A stretch of DNA of 59,375 nt from Acidobacteriota bacterium (lineage in GTDB: Bacteria > Acidobacteriota > Vicinamibacteria > Vicinamibacterales > UBA8438): the NCBI GenBank assembly GCA_009861545.1, contig VXME01000105.1, forward strand, positions 1 to 59,375, written 5' to 3'. Under the pieces are notes generated by a model. That model did not search any database, was not told the origin of the DNA, and saw nothing but the letters and a program-made list of their open reading frames with translations. Position 1 is the first letter of the stretch. Each line of letters begins with the position of its first letter. The translations under genes were made by a program, and so were the position numbers. Positions 8,288 through 16,383 of the stretch are shown here, piece after piece.

Positions 8288-8820
8288 ATGACGATGAGGC
8301 GAATTCGCTACTGCTGCGCCGTGAGTCTGGATGGATACATCGCCGGGCCCGGCGGCGAGTTCGACTGGATTGTCATGGACCCCGAGATGGACTTCGCCGG
8401 CCTGTCCGACCAGTTCGACACCCACCTGCTGGGGCGGAAGACGTTCGAGGCCACCGGCGGGCGCGACCAGTCTTCGCCGGGCGTGCGGGCTTTCGTGTTC
8501 TCGCGAACCCTGCGGTAGAACGACTACAAGAACGTCACGATCGTGAGCGAGAACTGGAAGGAGCTGGTGAAGTCGCTCCGCGAGGAATCCGGAAGGGACA
8601 TCTGGCTGTTCGGCGGCGGGTCGCTCTTTCGGAGTCTCGCCGAGGAAGGACTCGTGGATACCGTCGAAGTCGGGATCATTCCGACCTGCTCGGCGCAGGT
8701 GTTCCGCTCGTCGCCCAACCGGCCTCGCGAATGGGACTGACGCTGCAGGAGCACCGTGTATACGAGCAGACCGGCACGGTCGGCCTCGTCTACTCGGTCA
8801 GCCGTCCGGGTCAGGGGTAG
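8288..8820 (+). pseudogene. RibD C-terminal/dihydrofolate reductase-like protein, disrupted
   Basis: The sequence codes for a typical YyaP/RibD-like reductase: MRRIRYCCAVSLDGYIAGPGGEFDW, HLLGRKTFEATGG, then DIWLFGGGSLFRSLAEEGLVD and a C-terminal barrel strand. Two lesions break it. A TAG at 8516-8518 stands where homologues have a sense codon (RTLR-stop-NDYKNVTIV, same frame on both sides). Near 8686 one base is missing: adding one C restores IPTLLGAGVPLVAQP, and that frame then runs to the stop at 8818. Two independent lesions make a sequencing artefact or programmed recoding unlikely. The last 10 bases overlap the convergent lipoprotein gene. Confidence 0.85.
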
Positions 8821-9311
8821 CCGCCGGTCCATGATTGCACGTCGTACACGACTTTCCTGTCCGCAACCTTCCATGCAGCAACCGCACCGCCGGTGAGTCC
8901 TATTGCGGCCCACGCGGCAGCAAACAACGCGGCGCCACCCGGCGGGGCGCCGCCGGCCTCAATCAACAGGCCGGACCCGAACATCGCGCCGTACAGTGCG
9001 CCAAATCTGACGAACCGTACGTAAGGCTTGCTGGAATTCCTCGCCACTCTCATCACTGAACGACGGAGTGTTTCATCGGCCATTCCGTTCACTTCCAACG
9101 TGATCCGCGTCTCGTTGGCAGACACGAAACCGCCACGAGTACCCGGTGTCGATGGGCCAGTCATCACCTCCACACTGGTTCCGGCCGGAATGGACACGAC
9201 CCGTTCCCAACTGCACAGCCCCCTCGGAGTGTTCGAAGGAAACGCGGGTCGCTTCGTCGCACAGCCCGCGGCCAACGCGGCGGCACAAAGGAGGATTCCG
9301 ATCCTTCTCAT
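8811..9311 (-). CDS. Putative lipoprotein, unknown function
   Basis: About 166 residues. MRRIGILLCAAALAAGC is a lipoprotein signal peptide with lipobox LAAGC. The mature part has a short domain with TSVEVMTGPSTPGTRGGFVSANETRITLEV, similar in layout to the exported protein at 5700-6230, and a later hydrophobic Gly/Ala stretch (GALYGAMFGSGLLIEAGGA to GLTGGAVAAW). The start overlaps the stop of the chalcone-isomerase-like gene (ATGA). It is the last gene of the lgt run, so it would be a substrate of the Lgt encoded two genes upstream. No known function. Confidence 0.75.
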   Translation of the reverse strand: MRRIGILLCAAALAAGCATKRPAFPSNTPRGLCSWERVVSIPAGTSVEVMTGPSTPGTRGGFVSANETRITLEVNGMADETLRRSVMRVARNSSKPYVRFVRFGALYGAMFGSGLLIEAGGAPPGGAALFAAAWAAIGLTGGAVAAWKVADRKVVYDVQSWTGGYP

Positions 9312-10042
9312 GGCCGCCTGCCCTCTGCGCCATGCGCCGGCGCGAGCAGGCGGACGAGTCCGCCGATGATGTTCCGCCGCGCGTCGCGTTCGATAGGGTC
9401 CTCTCCCAGGTAGATGTCGAACAGCGCGCGGCAGAGAGCCCGCGACGCTATGGGCGGACGCTGCGCCTGTCCCACCGAGGTGGTCAGTCGTCCCGCCGGA
9501 CCGCAGGACAAGACGATTTCGGTGCCCCGTGCGACCTCGTCGATGTGGAGATGGCTCCGCAATCGCGCCAGTGCCGCCGCAGCGTCGGCGTCCCCGGATT
9601 CCTGCCTGCGTGGTGCCATCCGCGGCCGCAGCGCGTCGTCGAACGCGCCCGCCACATCGCCGCCCGCGACCGTTCGCGTCATGACGAGTCGCAGCGTCAT
9701 CCCGAAGTCGAGGGCGAGCACCCGACGGGAGAAACGCATGTCCCTCCCGAGTGCCGCGGCCGGTCTGCCCGCGAACGCCGCCAGCGCGGCTTCGGCGCCG
9801 GCCGGATCGACGTAGAGGCCGAAAGCGTAGACGTTGACGCGAAAGATGGTCCGCTGTCGGATCCCGGTACCCACCAGCCGGTGCGGCTTCGTCCCTCCGG
9901 GCGGGACGAGGACGATTGGGAACGACGTGCCGTTCTCGGGTTCCCGGACCGCGTTTGGTGGGGCCGAGCTGGCGGCCGTGGGAGCCGGCGCGGCAAGCAG
10001 GGCGAGGAGCACTATCGAACCGACGAGTCTCTCCAGGGTCAT
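9308..10042 (-). CDS. Chalcone isomerase-like exported protein
   Basis: About 244 residues with a Sec signal (LVGSIVLLALLAAPAPTAAS). A chalcone-isomerase-like domain follows, recognisable from LVGTGIRQRTIFRVNVYAFGLYVD, the FSRRVLALDFGMTLRLVM region and a C-terminal LCRALFDIYLGEDPI. Bacterial members are not known to act on flavonoids; several bind lipids, and a periplasmic lipid role is possible. It is tightly coupled: its ATG overlaps the lgt stop (ATGA), and its stop overlaps the next lipoprotein ATG. Confidence 0.8.
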   Translation of the reverse strand: MTLERLVGSIVLLALLAAPAPTAASSAPPNAVREPENGTSFPIVLVPPGGTKPHRLVGTGIRQRTIFRVNVYAFGLYVDPAGAEAALAAFAGRPAAALGRDMRFSRRVLALDFGMTLRLVMTRTVAGGDVAGAFDDALRPRMAPRRQESGDADAAAALARLRSHLHIDEVARGTEIVLSCGPAGRLTTSVGQAQRPPIASRALCRALFDIYLGEDPIERDARRNIIGGLVRLLAPAHGAEGRRP

Positions 10043-11127
10043 TTCCTGCGCTCCGCTGTCGAATGAGGCGTCGTCGTGTCGAAGGCGTGTCCTCCGCGCC
10101 CGTGTTCCGGCGCAACCGTGAGCCGGCGGGGGTGGGCCTGCGGCGGCGCGCTATCGATCTCGGGATACAGCCAGGAGTGCTCCAGGCCGGGGTGGCGCGC
10201 GCCGTAGCGGGCCGGTACGTCCTGTGTCCAGTTGCTCGGAATCGTCAGGCAGAACGCCAGCAGTCCGGCGAACGCGAGGCGTTGCGCGGCGAGCGGCGGC
10301 GCTTCCTTGAACCGCTCGGAAGAGGTTCGGCCGGCCAGCCCCCAGCCGGCAGTGCCCTGCAGACGGCCCAGCCGCCGCATCCGCGACCGGTACAGGGCCC
10401 CCGCGCCGACCGCCGCCATGACGATGTTCAGCGTCTGCCCGGTGCCGAGAGCGAGCCGGTGGGTGGGGTAGTCGCGGAACAGGTCGATGAAGAAGCGCGG
10501 GAATGCGTACCAGAACACGAAGCGCGCGGCCACCGCGCCCGGCGTTCGGCTCACCCGCCGCACGTGGAGCAAGTACGCCATCAGCAGCAGGTTCTTGGCG
10601 CCGTCGTAGAGCACGACGGGATGGCGGAATCCTTCCGCGTCGGGGAACTTCACCGCCCACCAGACGTCGGTCGCCGCGCCGACGATGTGGCCGTCGATGA
10701 AGTTGCCGATGCGTCCCATGCCCAGCAGGAACGCCGCCGGAATGACGAGGACGTCCGCGACGAGAAGGAACGGCTTTCCGGAGCGGTGCGCGAACACCGC
10801 GGCGCCGAGCCCGCCGCCGAGCAGCAGGCCGTGGGTGGCCATGCCCCCGAGCCACCACGCGGGAATCATGTGGAGGTGCTCGCGGTAGAAGGGCCATTCG
10901 TCGAAAGCGATCTCGATGGCGCGTCCGCCGACCAGCACGCCGACGGCGACGAACAGGCTCAGGCTCCATACCTCGCGCGGCGAGAGGCGAAGCTCTCCAT
11001 GACCTCGTCGCAGGAACAGATGCAACTCGAGGAAGCCGAGGGCGAAGCCCAGGCCGTACCACCAGAGATGGACGCCGCCGACGTCGAACAGGATGGGGTC
11101 GATGCGATGCGTGTACGGTCCGAGCAT
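10039..11127 (-). CDS. lgt: Prolipoprotein diacylglyceryl transferase
   Basis: Integral inner-membrane enzyme that moves diacylglycerol from phosphatidylglycerol to the lipobox Cys. About 362 residues with several hydrophobic helices. Family landmarks are HLWWYGLGFALGF near the N-terminus, GGRAIEIAFDEW, GGMATHGLLLGGG, and the signature GMGRIGNFIDGHIVG with the essential Arg and Asn. YAFPRFFIDLFRDY follows. The C-terminal 100 residues exceed the usual length, with one more hydrophobic stretch (LAFAGLLAFCLTIP) and a polar tail. The internal ATG at 11127 is chosen over 11178 because MLGPYTHRIDPILF matches the family start. Confidence 0.93.
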   Translation of the reverse strand: MLGPYTHRIDPILFDVGGVHLWWYGLGFALGFLELHLFLRRGHGELRLSPREVWSLSLFVAVGVLVGGRAIEIAFDEWPFYREHLHMIPAWWLGGMATHGLLLGGGLGAAVFAHRSGKPFLLVADVLVIPAAFLLGMGRIGNFIDGHIVGAATDVWWAVKFPDAEGFRHPVVLYDGAKNLLLMAYLLHVRRVSRTPGAVAARFVFWYAFPRFFIDLFRDYPTHRLALGTGQTLNIVMAAVGAGALYRSRMRRLGRLQGTAGWGLAGRTSSERFKEAPPLAAQRLAFAGLLAFCLTIPSNWTQDVPARYGARHPGLEHSWLYPEIDSAPPQAHPRRLTVAPEHGRGGHAFDTTTPHSTAERRK

Positions 11128-11434
11128 GTCTGTCTCCTGCCTGCCGCGCGATTGCGCGGCCGACAGATCCAGCAGCACGGCCGGTGCCAGTTCGCCGGCG
11201 ATTCACGCAATTCGTTATGGGGCAGTGAGTTGCGCGGGAAAGGAACCCTGACCGGGAGTCCGGCCAGCGGCGCAGGATTGAACACTGAATGACGGTGGGT
11301 GTGCATTCGGTGACGAGGGAGTGGGCGTATTCGACCGAGGAGCAACGCCGTCCGCGTGGTGTACCAGCGCCGCTCGAATGCGGCGGGGCTTTCGCCACGG
11401 AAGCGTGCAGGCGGAGACCCGACCGCAGGATGGC
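11128..11434. other. Gene-free gap with a palindromic repeat
   Basis: About 307 bases between lgt and the outer-membrane protein gene, both on the minus strand. I see no convincing reading frame. It holds one copy of a palindromic repeat (listed separately, 11355-11399). The lgt promoter should lie at the left end; GC content is too high to call a clear -10. Confidence 0.5.
11355..11399. repeat. Palindromic dispersed repeat, copy 1
   Basis: Outer arms CGTGG (11355-11359) and CCACG (11395-11399) enclose an inner hairpin CGCCGC-TCGAAT-GCGGCG. The core at 11367-11400 matches the reverse complement of the hairpin near 48781-48829 at 29 of 34 positions. It lies just downstream of the outer-membrane protein gene on the minus strand, so it could double as a transcription terminator, though no T-run follows. 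Confidence 0.6.
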
Positions 11435-12886
11435 TCAGAAGGCGCGCGTGAAGCCGCCGCTCGATCCCGCGAAGCGCGAGTTCACGACGTTGTTGAAGAT
11501 CGACCCGAACGAGTAGGTGAACCCGATACGGAACTGCCACTCGTAGTCGGTGGCGAGCTGCCGCTGGCGCACGAGGATTTCAGCGTCGGTGGCGTCCCGG
11601 CGGGGCAGGTAGATCTGATCGCGGATCAGCGAGCTGTCGGCGTCGATGCGAAGAAAGAACCCGCGGAACAGGCGGATGTCGATCTCGCCGTAGAGCACGA
11701 GCCGACGCTGGTCGGGCTGGTCGAGAAACTGCGAGAACTCCAGCGTGAGCTCGCTCTCGCCCCAGGGCTCGTTGGCGAGGAACGAGCTCTGCACGGCGTG
11801 GTTCGCGCGGTGTTCCTCCATGCGGTCGAATATCGTCGGCTCGATGTAGCGGAAGGCGTTGTAGCCGGCGGTGTAGGTCATCGTGAACTGCCGCCGCGTC
11901 GATTCGGAGTAGGGAAAGAAGTTGTACTCGATGGCCGGCGCGCCGCGCAGCGTCAGATCCTGGTTCCGGAAGTTGGAGCTGATCGCCGAGCCCCCGAAGC
12001 CGATGCCGACGTGCTCGCCCACGCTCTTGACGAAGCGGGCGTCGAGCGACGAGCTGCGCCGGACGTTGGAGAAGGTCGAATCGGTGAGCTCGAACGTGTC
12101 CTCGCGGAAGTTGGTGAAGAAGCCGACCCGCATCTTCCACATCTCCGTGTCGCGGTTGGCCGAGATCGATCCGCTGAGCGACTGCGTCGATTCCCGTTCC
12201 TCGGCGTCGAAGAACATGTTCAGCCGGGTGCGGAAGACCCAGAAGTTCCAGGGATCGTCCTGCGGCTGGGCGTTCGCCACGCGGCGCGCACCCAGCGCAC
12301 CACCCGTTGGGCTGGTAGAGACGCGCAACTGCTGGCCGAGCGGCGTCTGGGCCGCGTAGCGCACCAGGCCGAGGCGCAGCATCTGGGCCAGCGCCCTTCG
12401 CTCGCTGTCGTCGGTGTCATCCTGCGTGGTGTAGAAGACGAGCTGGTCGTCCATCCCCGTGAACTCGTCGATGCCGTAGAAGTCGAGCGTCCACGCGTCG
12501 CCGCCGCCGCCGGTGTTCTCGCGGGTGACCAGCACGTGGACCTGCGCGTCGCGCCGGTCGCGGACGTAATTGACGAAAGCGATCTCTCGGCGCAGGTACT
12601 CGTCGTCGCAGGGACCGCAGTCGAGGAACACGCGGAGAAGATCGGCCCCGTTCGGTTCCCGCGGCTGCTGCGCCGCGCCGGCAGTCCCCGCGCCCCACAC
12701 GATCGCGAGCACGCCGAGGAGCAAGGCCTTCAGCGGCCGGGTCCCGTCGTTCCCTCGGCGGGGGACCGACAGGCGCGTCGCCGCTTGCCCGGCCTGCGGC
12801 CGGCGCTCTGCCGGCTCGTCCAGGGAGCCGCAACCGGCCTCCGGCGAGGCGGGCTGCGCTGTTCGAGGTGCTGCGTGGGGTTCCAC
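11435..12886 (-). CDS. Putative outer-membrane beta-barrel protein
   Basis: A hydrophobic signal segment (LKALLLGVLAIVWGAGTAGAAQQ) is followed by a small domain with DCGPCDDEYLRREIAFVNYVRDR, then alternating polar and aromatic strands to the end, consistent with a DUF481-like barrel. The true start is uncertain: the listed GTG at 12886 leaves about 50 residues before the signal segment, and no ATG lies closer. Such proteins recur in Acidobacteriota, without known function. It is divergent from the thioredoxin fusion gene (76 nt apart). Confidence 0.65.
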   Translation of the reverse strand: MEPHAAPRTAQPASPEAGCGSLDEPAERRPQAGQAATRLSVPRRGNDGTRPLKALLLGVLAIVWGAGTAGAAQQPREPNGADLLRVFLDCGPCDDEYLRREIAFVNYVRDRRDAQVHVLVTRENTGGGGDAWTLDFYGIDEFTGMDDQLVFYTTQDDTDDSERRALAQMLRLGLVRYAAQTPLGQQLRVSTSPTGGALGARRVANAQPQDDPWNFWVFRTRLNMFFDAEERESTQSLSGSISANRDTEMWKMRVGFFTNFREDTFELTDSTFSNVRRSSSLDARFVKSVGEHVGIGFGGSAISSNFRNQDLTLRGAPAIEYNFFPYSESTRRQFTMTYTAGYNAFRYIEPTIFDRMEEHRANHAVQSSFLANEPWGESELTLEFSQFLDQPDQRRLVLYGEIDIRLFRGFFLRIDADSSLIRDQIYLPRRDATDAEILVRQRQLATDYEWQFRIGFTYSFGSIFNNVVNSRFAGSSGGFTRAF

Positions 12887-12946
12887 CGCGGGTCGCCAAG
12901 GGGTTCGGGCAGGCTGCGCTACCGGTGAGCCGACCAGCCTCTATCT

Positions 12947-12952
12947 TATACT
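12947..12952 (+). promoter_or_regulatory. Candidate -10 for the thioredoxin/TDGLPVVPP gene
   Basis: TATACT (5 of 6) ends 10 nt before the ATG at 12963. Transcription starting 6-7 nt downstream would leave a leader of 3-5 nt, and there is no Shine-Dalgarno sequence, so the message may be nearly leaderless. No -35 match is seen. Confidence 0.4.
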
Positions 12953-12962
12953 GGGCGGCGCC

Positions 12963-14606
12963 ATGTCCACGCTTCCTGCTCCCGGCACGAAGGCGGCCTC
13001 GTTCGCGTTGCGCGACGCCGCCGGCGACCCCTGCGCGTTCGGTCCCGACGGCCCTGCCGCGCCGGCGACGCTGCTCTTCTTCTTCAAGCACGACTGCGCG
13101 ACGTGCGACCTGACGGCGCCCCTGGTCGAACGGGTGCACCAGGCGCTGTCGGGCTCCGGCCTGCGCGTGCTGGGCGTCTCGCAGGACGACGCGGCGCTCA
13201 CCGCCGGTTTCGCCGAGCGGCACGGGCTCACGCTTCCGCGTGCTCTCGACGCCGAACTGCTCGTTTCCGAAGAGTACGGCTTCGACGCCGTCCCCGCGTT
13301 GGTGCTGGTCGACGGGGATGCCAACGTCCTGGCCAGCTTCGAGGGTTTCGGCAAGACCGACCTGCAGACGCTGGCCGACCTCGCGGCCGAGCGGTGCGGT
13401 GGCGCCGCGCCGGCGGTAGAGAGAGAGGGCGAGTCGCTACCCGACTCGCGGCCCGGGTGCGGCTCGAAGGTGCACGATCCCGACGTGGCCCGCCGGCTGG
13501 CGGCCAGACGCGATGCCTCGAGGCTGGCCGCGCGCCGGGTCCGCATGCCGGCCGACCTCGATCCGTTCGAGTTCCTCGACCAGCAGGGTCTGACCGACGG
13601 CCTGCCCGTGGTGCCGCCCACCGAGGAACGTGTGGCGCGGATGCTGGCCGGCACCTCGCGGCCGCCCGGTGACGTGGTGGCCGACGTGCCGCCCAACCTG
13701 GCTCCGGCCACGGTGGAGAAGGTCGCCATCAACGCCGTCATGGCCGGCTGCAAGCCGGTGTACCTGCCGGTGGTCATCGCCGCCGTGGAGGCCGCCTGCA
13801 CGGATGCGTTCAACCTGCACGGGGTGCTGGCGACGACCTACTTCGTCGGGCCGCTCGTCATTGTCAACGGGCCGATCCGCCACGAGATAGGGCTCAACTG
13901 CGGCAGGAACGTCTTCGGCCAGGGCACCCGCGCCAACGCCACCATCGGGCGCGCCCTGCAGCTCGTGGTTCGCAACGTGGGCGGCGGCCGTCCCGGCGAG
14001 GTGGACATGTCCACGCTCGGCCAGCCGGGCAAGTTCGGCGCCTGCATCGGCGAGCTCGAGGAGCTGAGCTGCTGGGAGCCGCTGCACGTCGAGCGCGGCT
14101 TCGACCGCGAGCAGAGCACCGTCACCGTCTTCGCGGCCGAGGCGCCGCGCGCCATTCGCGACCAGCTCTCCCGCAACTCGCGGTCGCTGGCGGCCAGCAT
14201 GGGGTTCTCGCTCGAAGCCATCGCCCACGTCAAGCTGCACGGCATGGATCAGGCGCTGCTGGTGGTCTCGCCCGAGCACGCCCGCACCTTCGAGCGCGAC
14301 GGGTACACGCGGGACGACCTCCGCGCCCGGATTCAGGAGGTGACCGCCCGGCCGCTGCGCGACGTGCTGCCGAACGACGAGTGCCAGAAGGGGACCGTGG
14401 CGCGCGCGCTGCCGAAGGACTGGCTCGGTCCCGGCGGCCGGCCGACACCCGAGGCGCTGGACCGCCCCTTCCCGAAGTTCTCGCAGGCGGACAACATCCT
14501 CATCATGGTGGCCGGCGGCACGGCGGGGAAGTTCTCGGCGGCGGTCGGCGGGTGGGCCAGCGGCGGACTGGGGTCGAAGGCGGTCACGCGGCCGATCCGG
14601 CGGTAG
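12963..14606 (+). CDS. Thioredoxin-like domain fused to TDGLPVVPP domain (UGSC-associated)
   Basis: About 547 residues. Residues 1-150 form an AhpC/TSA-thioredoxin-like domain: APGTKAASFALRDAAG, FFFKHDCATCD with a CxxC redox pair, GVSQDDAALTAGFAERHGL, VPALVLVDGDANVL. After a charged linker comes a 340-residue domain starting DPFEFLDQQGLTDGLPVVPP, with FNLHGVLATTYFVGPLVIVNGPI, GLNCGRNVFGQGTRANATIGRA and a C-terminal NILIMVAGGTAGKFSA. The same domain occurs alone at 20275-21399. It has no assigned function that I know. It lies 1.1 kb before one UGSC selenoprotein gene, and the lone copy is 100 nt before the other, so a redox partnership is inferred. No signal peptide. Confidence 0.85.
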   Translation: MSTLPAPGTKAASFALRDAAGDPCAFGPDGPAAPATLLFFFKHDCATCDLTAPLVERVHQALSGSGLRVLGVSQDDAALTAGFAERHGLTLPRALDAELLVSEEYGFDAVPALVLVDGDANVLASFEGFGKTDLQTLADLAAERCGGAAPAVEREGESLPDSRPGCGSKVHDPDVARRLAARRDASRLAARRVRMPADLDPFEFLDQQGLTDGLPVVPPTEERVARMLAGTSRPPGDVVADVPPNLAPATVEKVAINAVMAGCKPVYLPVVIAAVEAACTDAFNLHGVLATTYFVGPLVIVNGPIRHEIGLNCGRNVFGQGTRANATIGRALQLVVRNVGGGRPGEVDMSTLGQPGKFGACIGELEELSCWEPLHVERGFDREQSTVTVFAAEAPRAIRDQLSRNSRSLAASMGFSLEAIAHVKLHGMDQALLVVSPEHARTFERDGYTRDDLRARIQEVTARPLRDVLPNDECQKGTVARALPKDWLGPGGRPTPEALDRPFPKFSQADNILIMVAGGTAGKFSAAVGGWASGGLGSKAVTRPIRR

Positions 14607-14694
14607 TGACGCAGAGAGACTGGACCGTGATCGTTGTAGGCTGGTCTTGATCAGCGCTTTCAGTTCCACGCCGGAGCCGCAGGCGGAACCGGGA

Positions 14695-15573
14695 ATGCAC
14701 GGCGCCGACATGGCAAGAGATAACAGCCTCACGGACAGCGCCCGACTGTGCAAGCTGGCCGAACGGATCGGCGCGGCGATGGACGCCGGGATGGTCGTGC
14801 TGTTCGGCTCGCGCGCCACGGGAACCGCGCGCCACGACAGCGACGTGGACATCGCCATCATCGACGCGCGCAAAGCGGACAGCGAGAGCGGATGCCGGGT
14901 GCTGGCCGGCGCCGGGGCGGACGAGCCTCCGATCGACAGCGGCCATCTTGCTTCCCGGGACTTCACGGACTGCTTCGCCAGCACGCGCGGACTGCACCGC
15001 AGTGTATGGAACGACGGGTTGATCCTGTACAGCCGGGAACGCGGCATCGAGAGCCCGCCGCCGCGCCTGCGCGACAGGCTGCAGGTGAACCGATTCGACA
15101 AGACGACCGAAATGGGATGGCAGAAACTGACGGCGGCGGAAGAAGCGCGGCGCGCGATCGAAAAGGCCGACGAGCAGCGAAGCAACGCACGGGCGATGCC
15201 GGGCACGGCAAGCGAGACCGGGTACATGATGCTCATGGCCCAGTCGCTGGAACAGGCCATCAAGGCCGTTCTGCACGCCAGCGGCCAACGGGTGCGGCCC
15301 GGACACCATCTGCAGGAATACGCCGAGAGGACTGAGAGACTCGGCGAACGGATAACCGACGGGATCGATCACCGCGAGCTCAAGCTGATCTCCGAAGCGG
15401 GGAACCAGGGGCGATACGGCAACTGGGAACACGAAGGCCACGTGCCCCGCGAGCGGGCGCAGGCCATCGTCGACATCGTGTACGAGCGCTGTGCAAGTCG
15501 GATAGCGGACCTCGTGGGCGACCGAATGCAGAGATCGAGCGAAGCTCCGGGTCCTTCAGGCAGAAGAGAGTGA
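14695..15573 (+). CDS. MNT nucleotidyltransferase-HEPN domain fusion protein
   Basis: The N-terminal minimal nucleotidyltransferase carries GSRATG and the catalytic GS-x10-DxD spacing (GSRATGTARHDSDVD); FTDCFAS and HRSVW follow. The C-terminal half is a helical HEPN domain (ETGYMMLMAQSLEQAIKAVLH, HHLQEYAER) with a candidate R-x5-H site, RYGNWEH. In MNT/HEPN toxin-antitoxin pairs the MNT protein adenylylates and silences the HEPN RNase; here both parts are in one chain. The start is uncertain: ATG 14695 has AGGCGGA 8 nt upstream, ATG 14710 and TTG 14647 are alternatives. It sits between the TDGLPVVPP fusion and UGSC gene 1. Confidence 0.75.
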   Translation: MHGADMARDNSLTDSARLCKLAERIGAAMDAGMVVLFGSRATGTARHDSDVDIAIIDARKADSESGCRVLAGAGADEPPIDSGHLASRDFTDCFASTRGLHRSVWNDGLILYSRERGIESPPPRLRDRLQVNRFDKTTEMGWQKLTAAEEARRAIEKADEQRSNARAMPGTASETGYMMLMAQSLEQAIKAVLHASGQRVRPGHHLQEYAERTERLGERITDGIDHRELKLISEAGNQGRYGNWEHEGHVPRERAQAIVDIVYERCASRIADLVGDRMQRSSEAPGPSGRRE

Positions 15574-15705
15574 ATTCACCCTGCCTCTTCGCTCCGGACC
15601 TGCTCGACAACTTCATGTCGGTGGACCAACCTGCCCACAGCAAGGCGGCGCCGATCAGTGAACGCGCCGTGTGCTAGAGTGAAGCGCATCCAGCCGGGAG
15701 GCCGC

Positions 15706-16239
15706 ATGCACGACGCTTCCGTCATTCTCGATCCGACCGACGAACGCGAACCGATCGGCCGGCAGCTCGCGGCGCGCGCCGGCGGCCTGTCCGGCACTGT
15801 CGGAATCGTCGACATCTCGAAGCCGCGCGGCGACGTCTTCTGCGACGAGCTCGAGGCGTTGCTGCGGGACCGGCAACCCGGCCTCGACGTCATCCGCCTG
15901 CGGAAGCCGACCTTCACGCGGCCGGCCCCGACCGATCTGCGCGAGGAGGTGGCCGAGCGCTGCAAGGCGGTGATTCAGGCCCTCGCCGATTGAGGGTCCT
16001 GCACGTCGTGCAGTGTGCACGACCTGGTCGACTACGAGGCGCAGGGCATCCCCACGGTGATGGTGGCGTCCACCGAGTTCGTCGAGGCCGCCGAGCGGCA
16101 GTCGGTTGCGCTCGGCATGCCGGATGTGGCGGACCGTGCGGTCTATGTGCCGCATCCCATCCAGGACGCGACGGACGACGAGATGCGCGCCAAGGCGCGC
16201 GCGGCGTACGACGCCATCGTCGAGGCGATCACGCACTAA
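15706..16239 (+). CDS. UGSC family selenoprotein, copy 1 (in-frame TGA at 15991-15993 = Sec96)
   Basis: One gene of 177 residues when the TGA is read as selenocysteine. The upstream part (MHDASVILDPTDEREP to VIQALAD) and downstream part (HDLVDYEAQGIPTVMVASTEF to AIVEAITH) are in the same frame and join through Sec96-Gly-Ser-Cys99-Thr-Ser-Cys102. That is the UGSC signature of a known family annotated as (seleno)protein. Eleven bases after the TGA begins a perfect 8-bp hairpin. The start ATG has a ribosome site (GGGAGG). The fold is probably alpha/beta with the Sec/Cys pair at a strand end; the reaction is unknown. A standard caller would report two truncated proteins here. Confidence 0.9.
16005..16023 (+). 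promoter_or_regulatory. SECIS-like hairpin for UGSC copy 1
   Basis: GTCGTGCA-GTG-TGCACGAC: eight perfect base pairs with a 3-nt loop, starting exactly 11 nt after the TGA (15991-15993). In E. coli fdhF the SelB-binding upper stem also starts 11 nt after the UGA. The copy in UGSC gene 2 differs at a single base, in the loop. It lies inside the coding sequence, as bacterial SECIS elements do. Confidence 0.75.
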
Positions 16240-16383
16240 CCGACGCAGTTCCGGACCTTCGTCGCGTGGTGTCGGGCGTCCGGCCCGTGGAGCGCGCCGC
16301 GGCATCTTGGACGCGGGAGCCGGAGTTCGTGGGTGCCGTGAGCGGTCCGCCGTCCGCTTTCCGAGCCCCGACGGTCGAATTCC

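Noticed and set aside
8516-8518. Recoding of TAG (pyrrolysine or suppression)
   Set aside because: A frameshift further on also breaks the gene, so ordinary decay explains it better.
15658-15993. A short complete protein ending at the TGA, followed by an unrelated small gene
   Set aside because: The next open frame is in the same phase, lacks its own ribosome site, and the same arrangement with the same hairpin is found again at 21499-22044.
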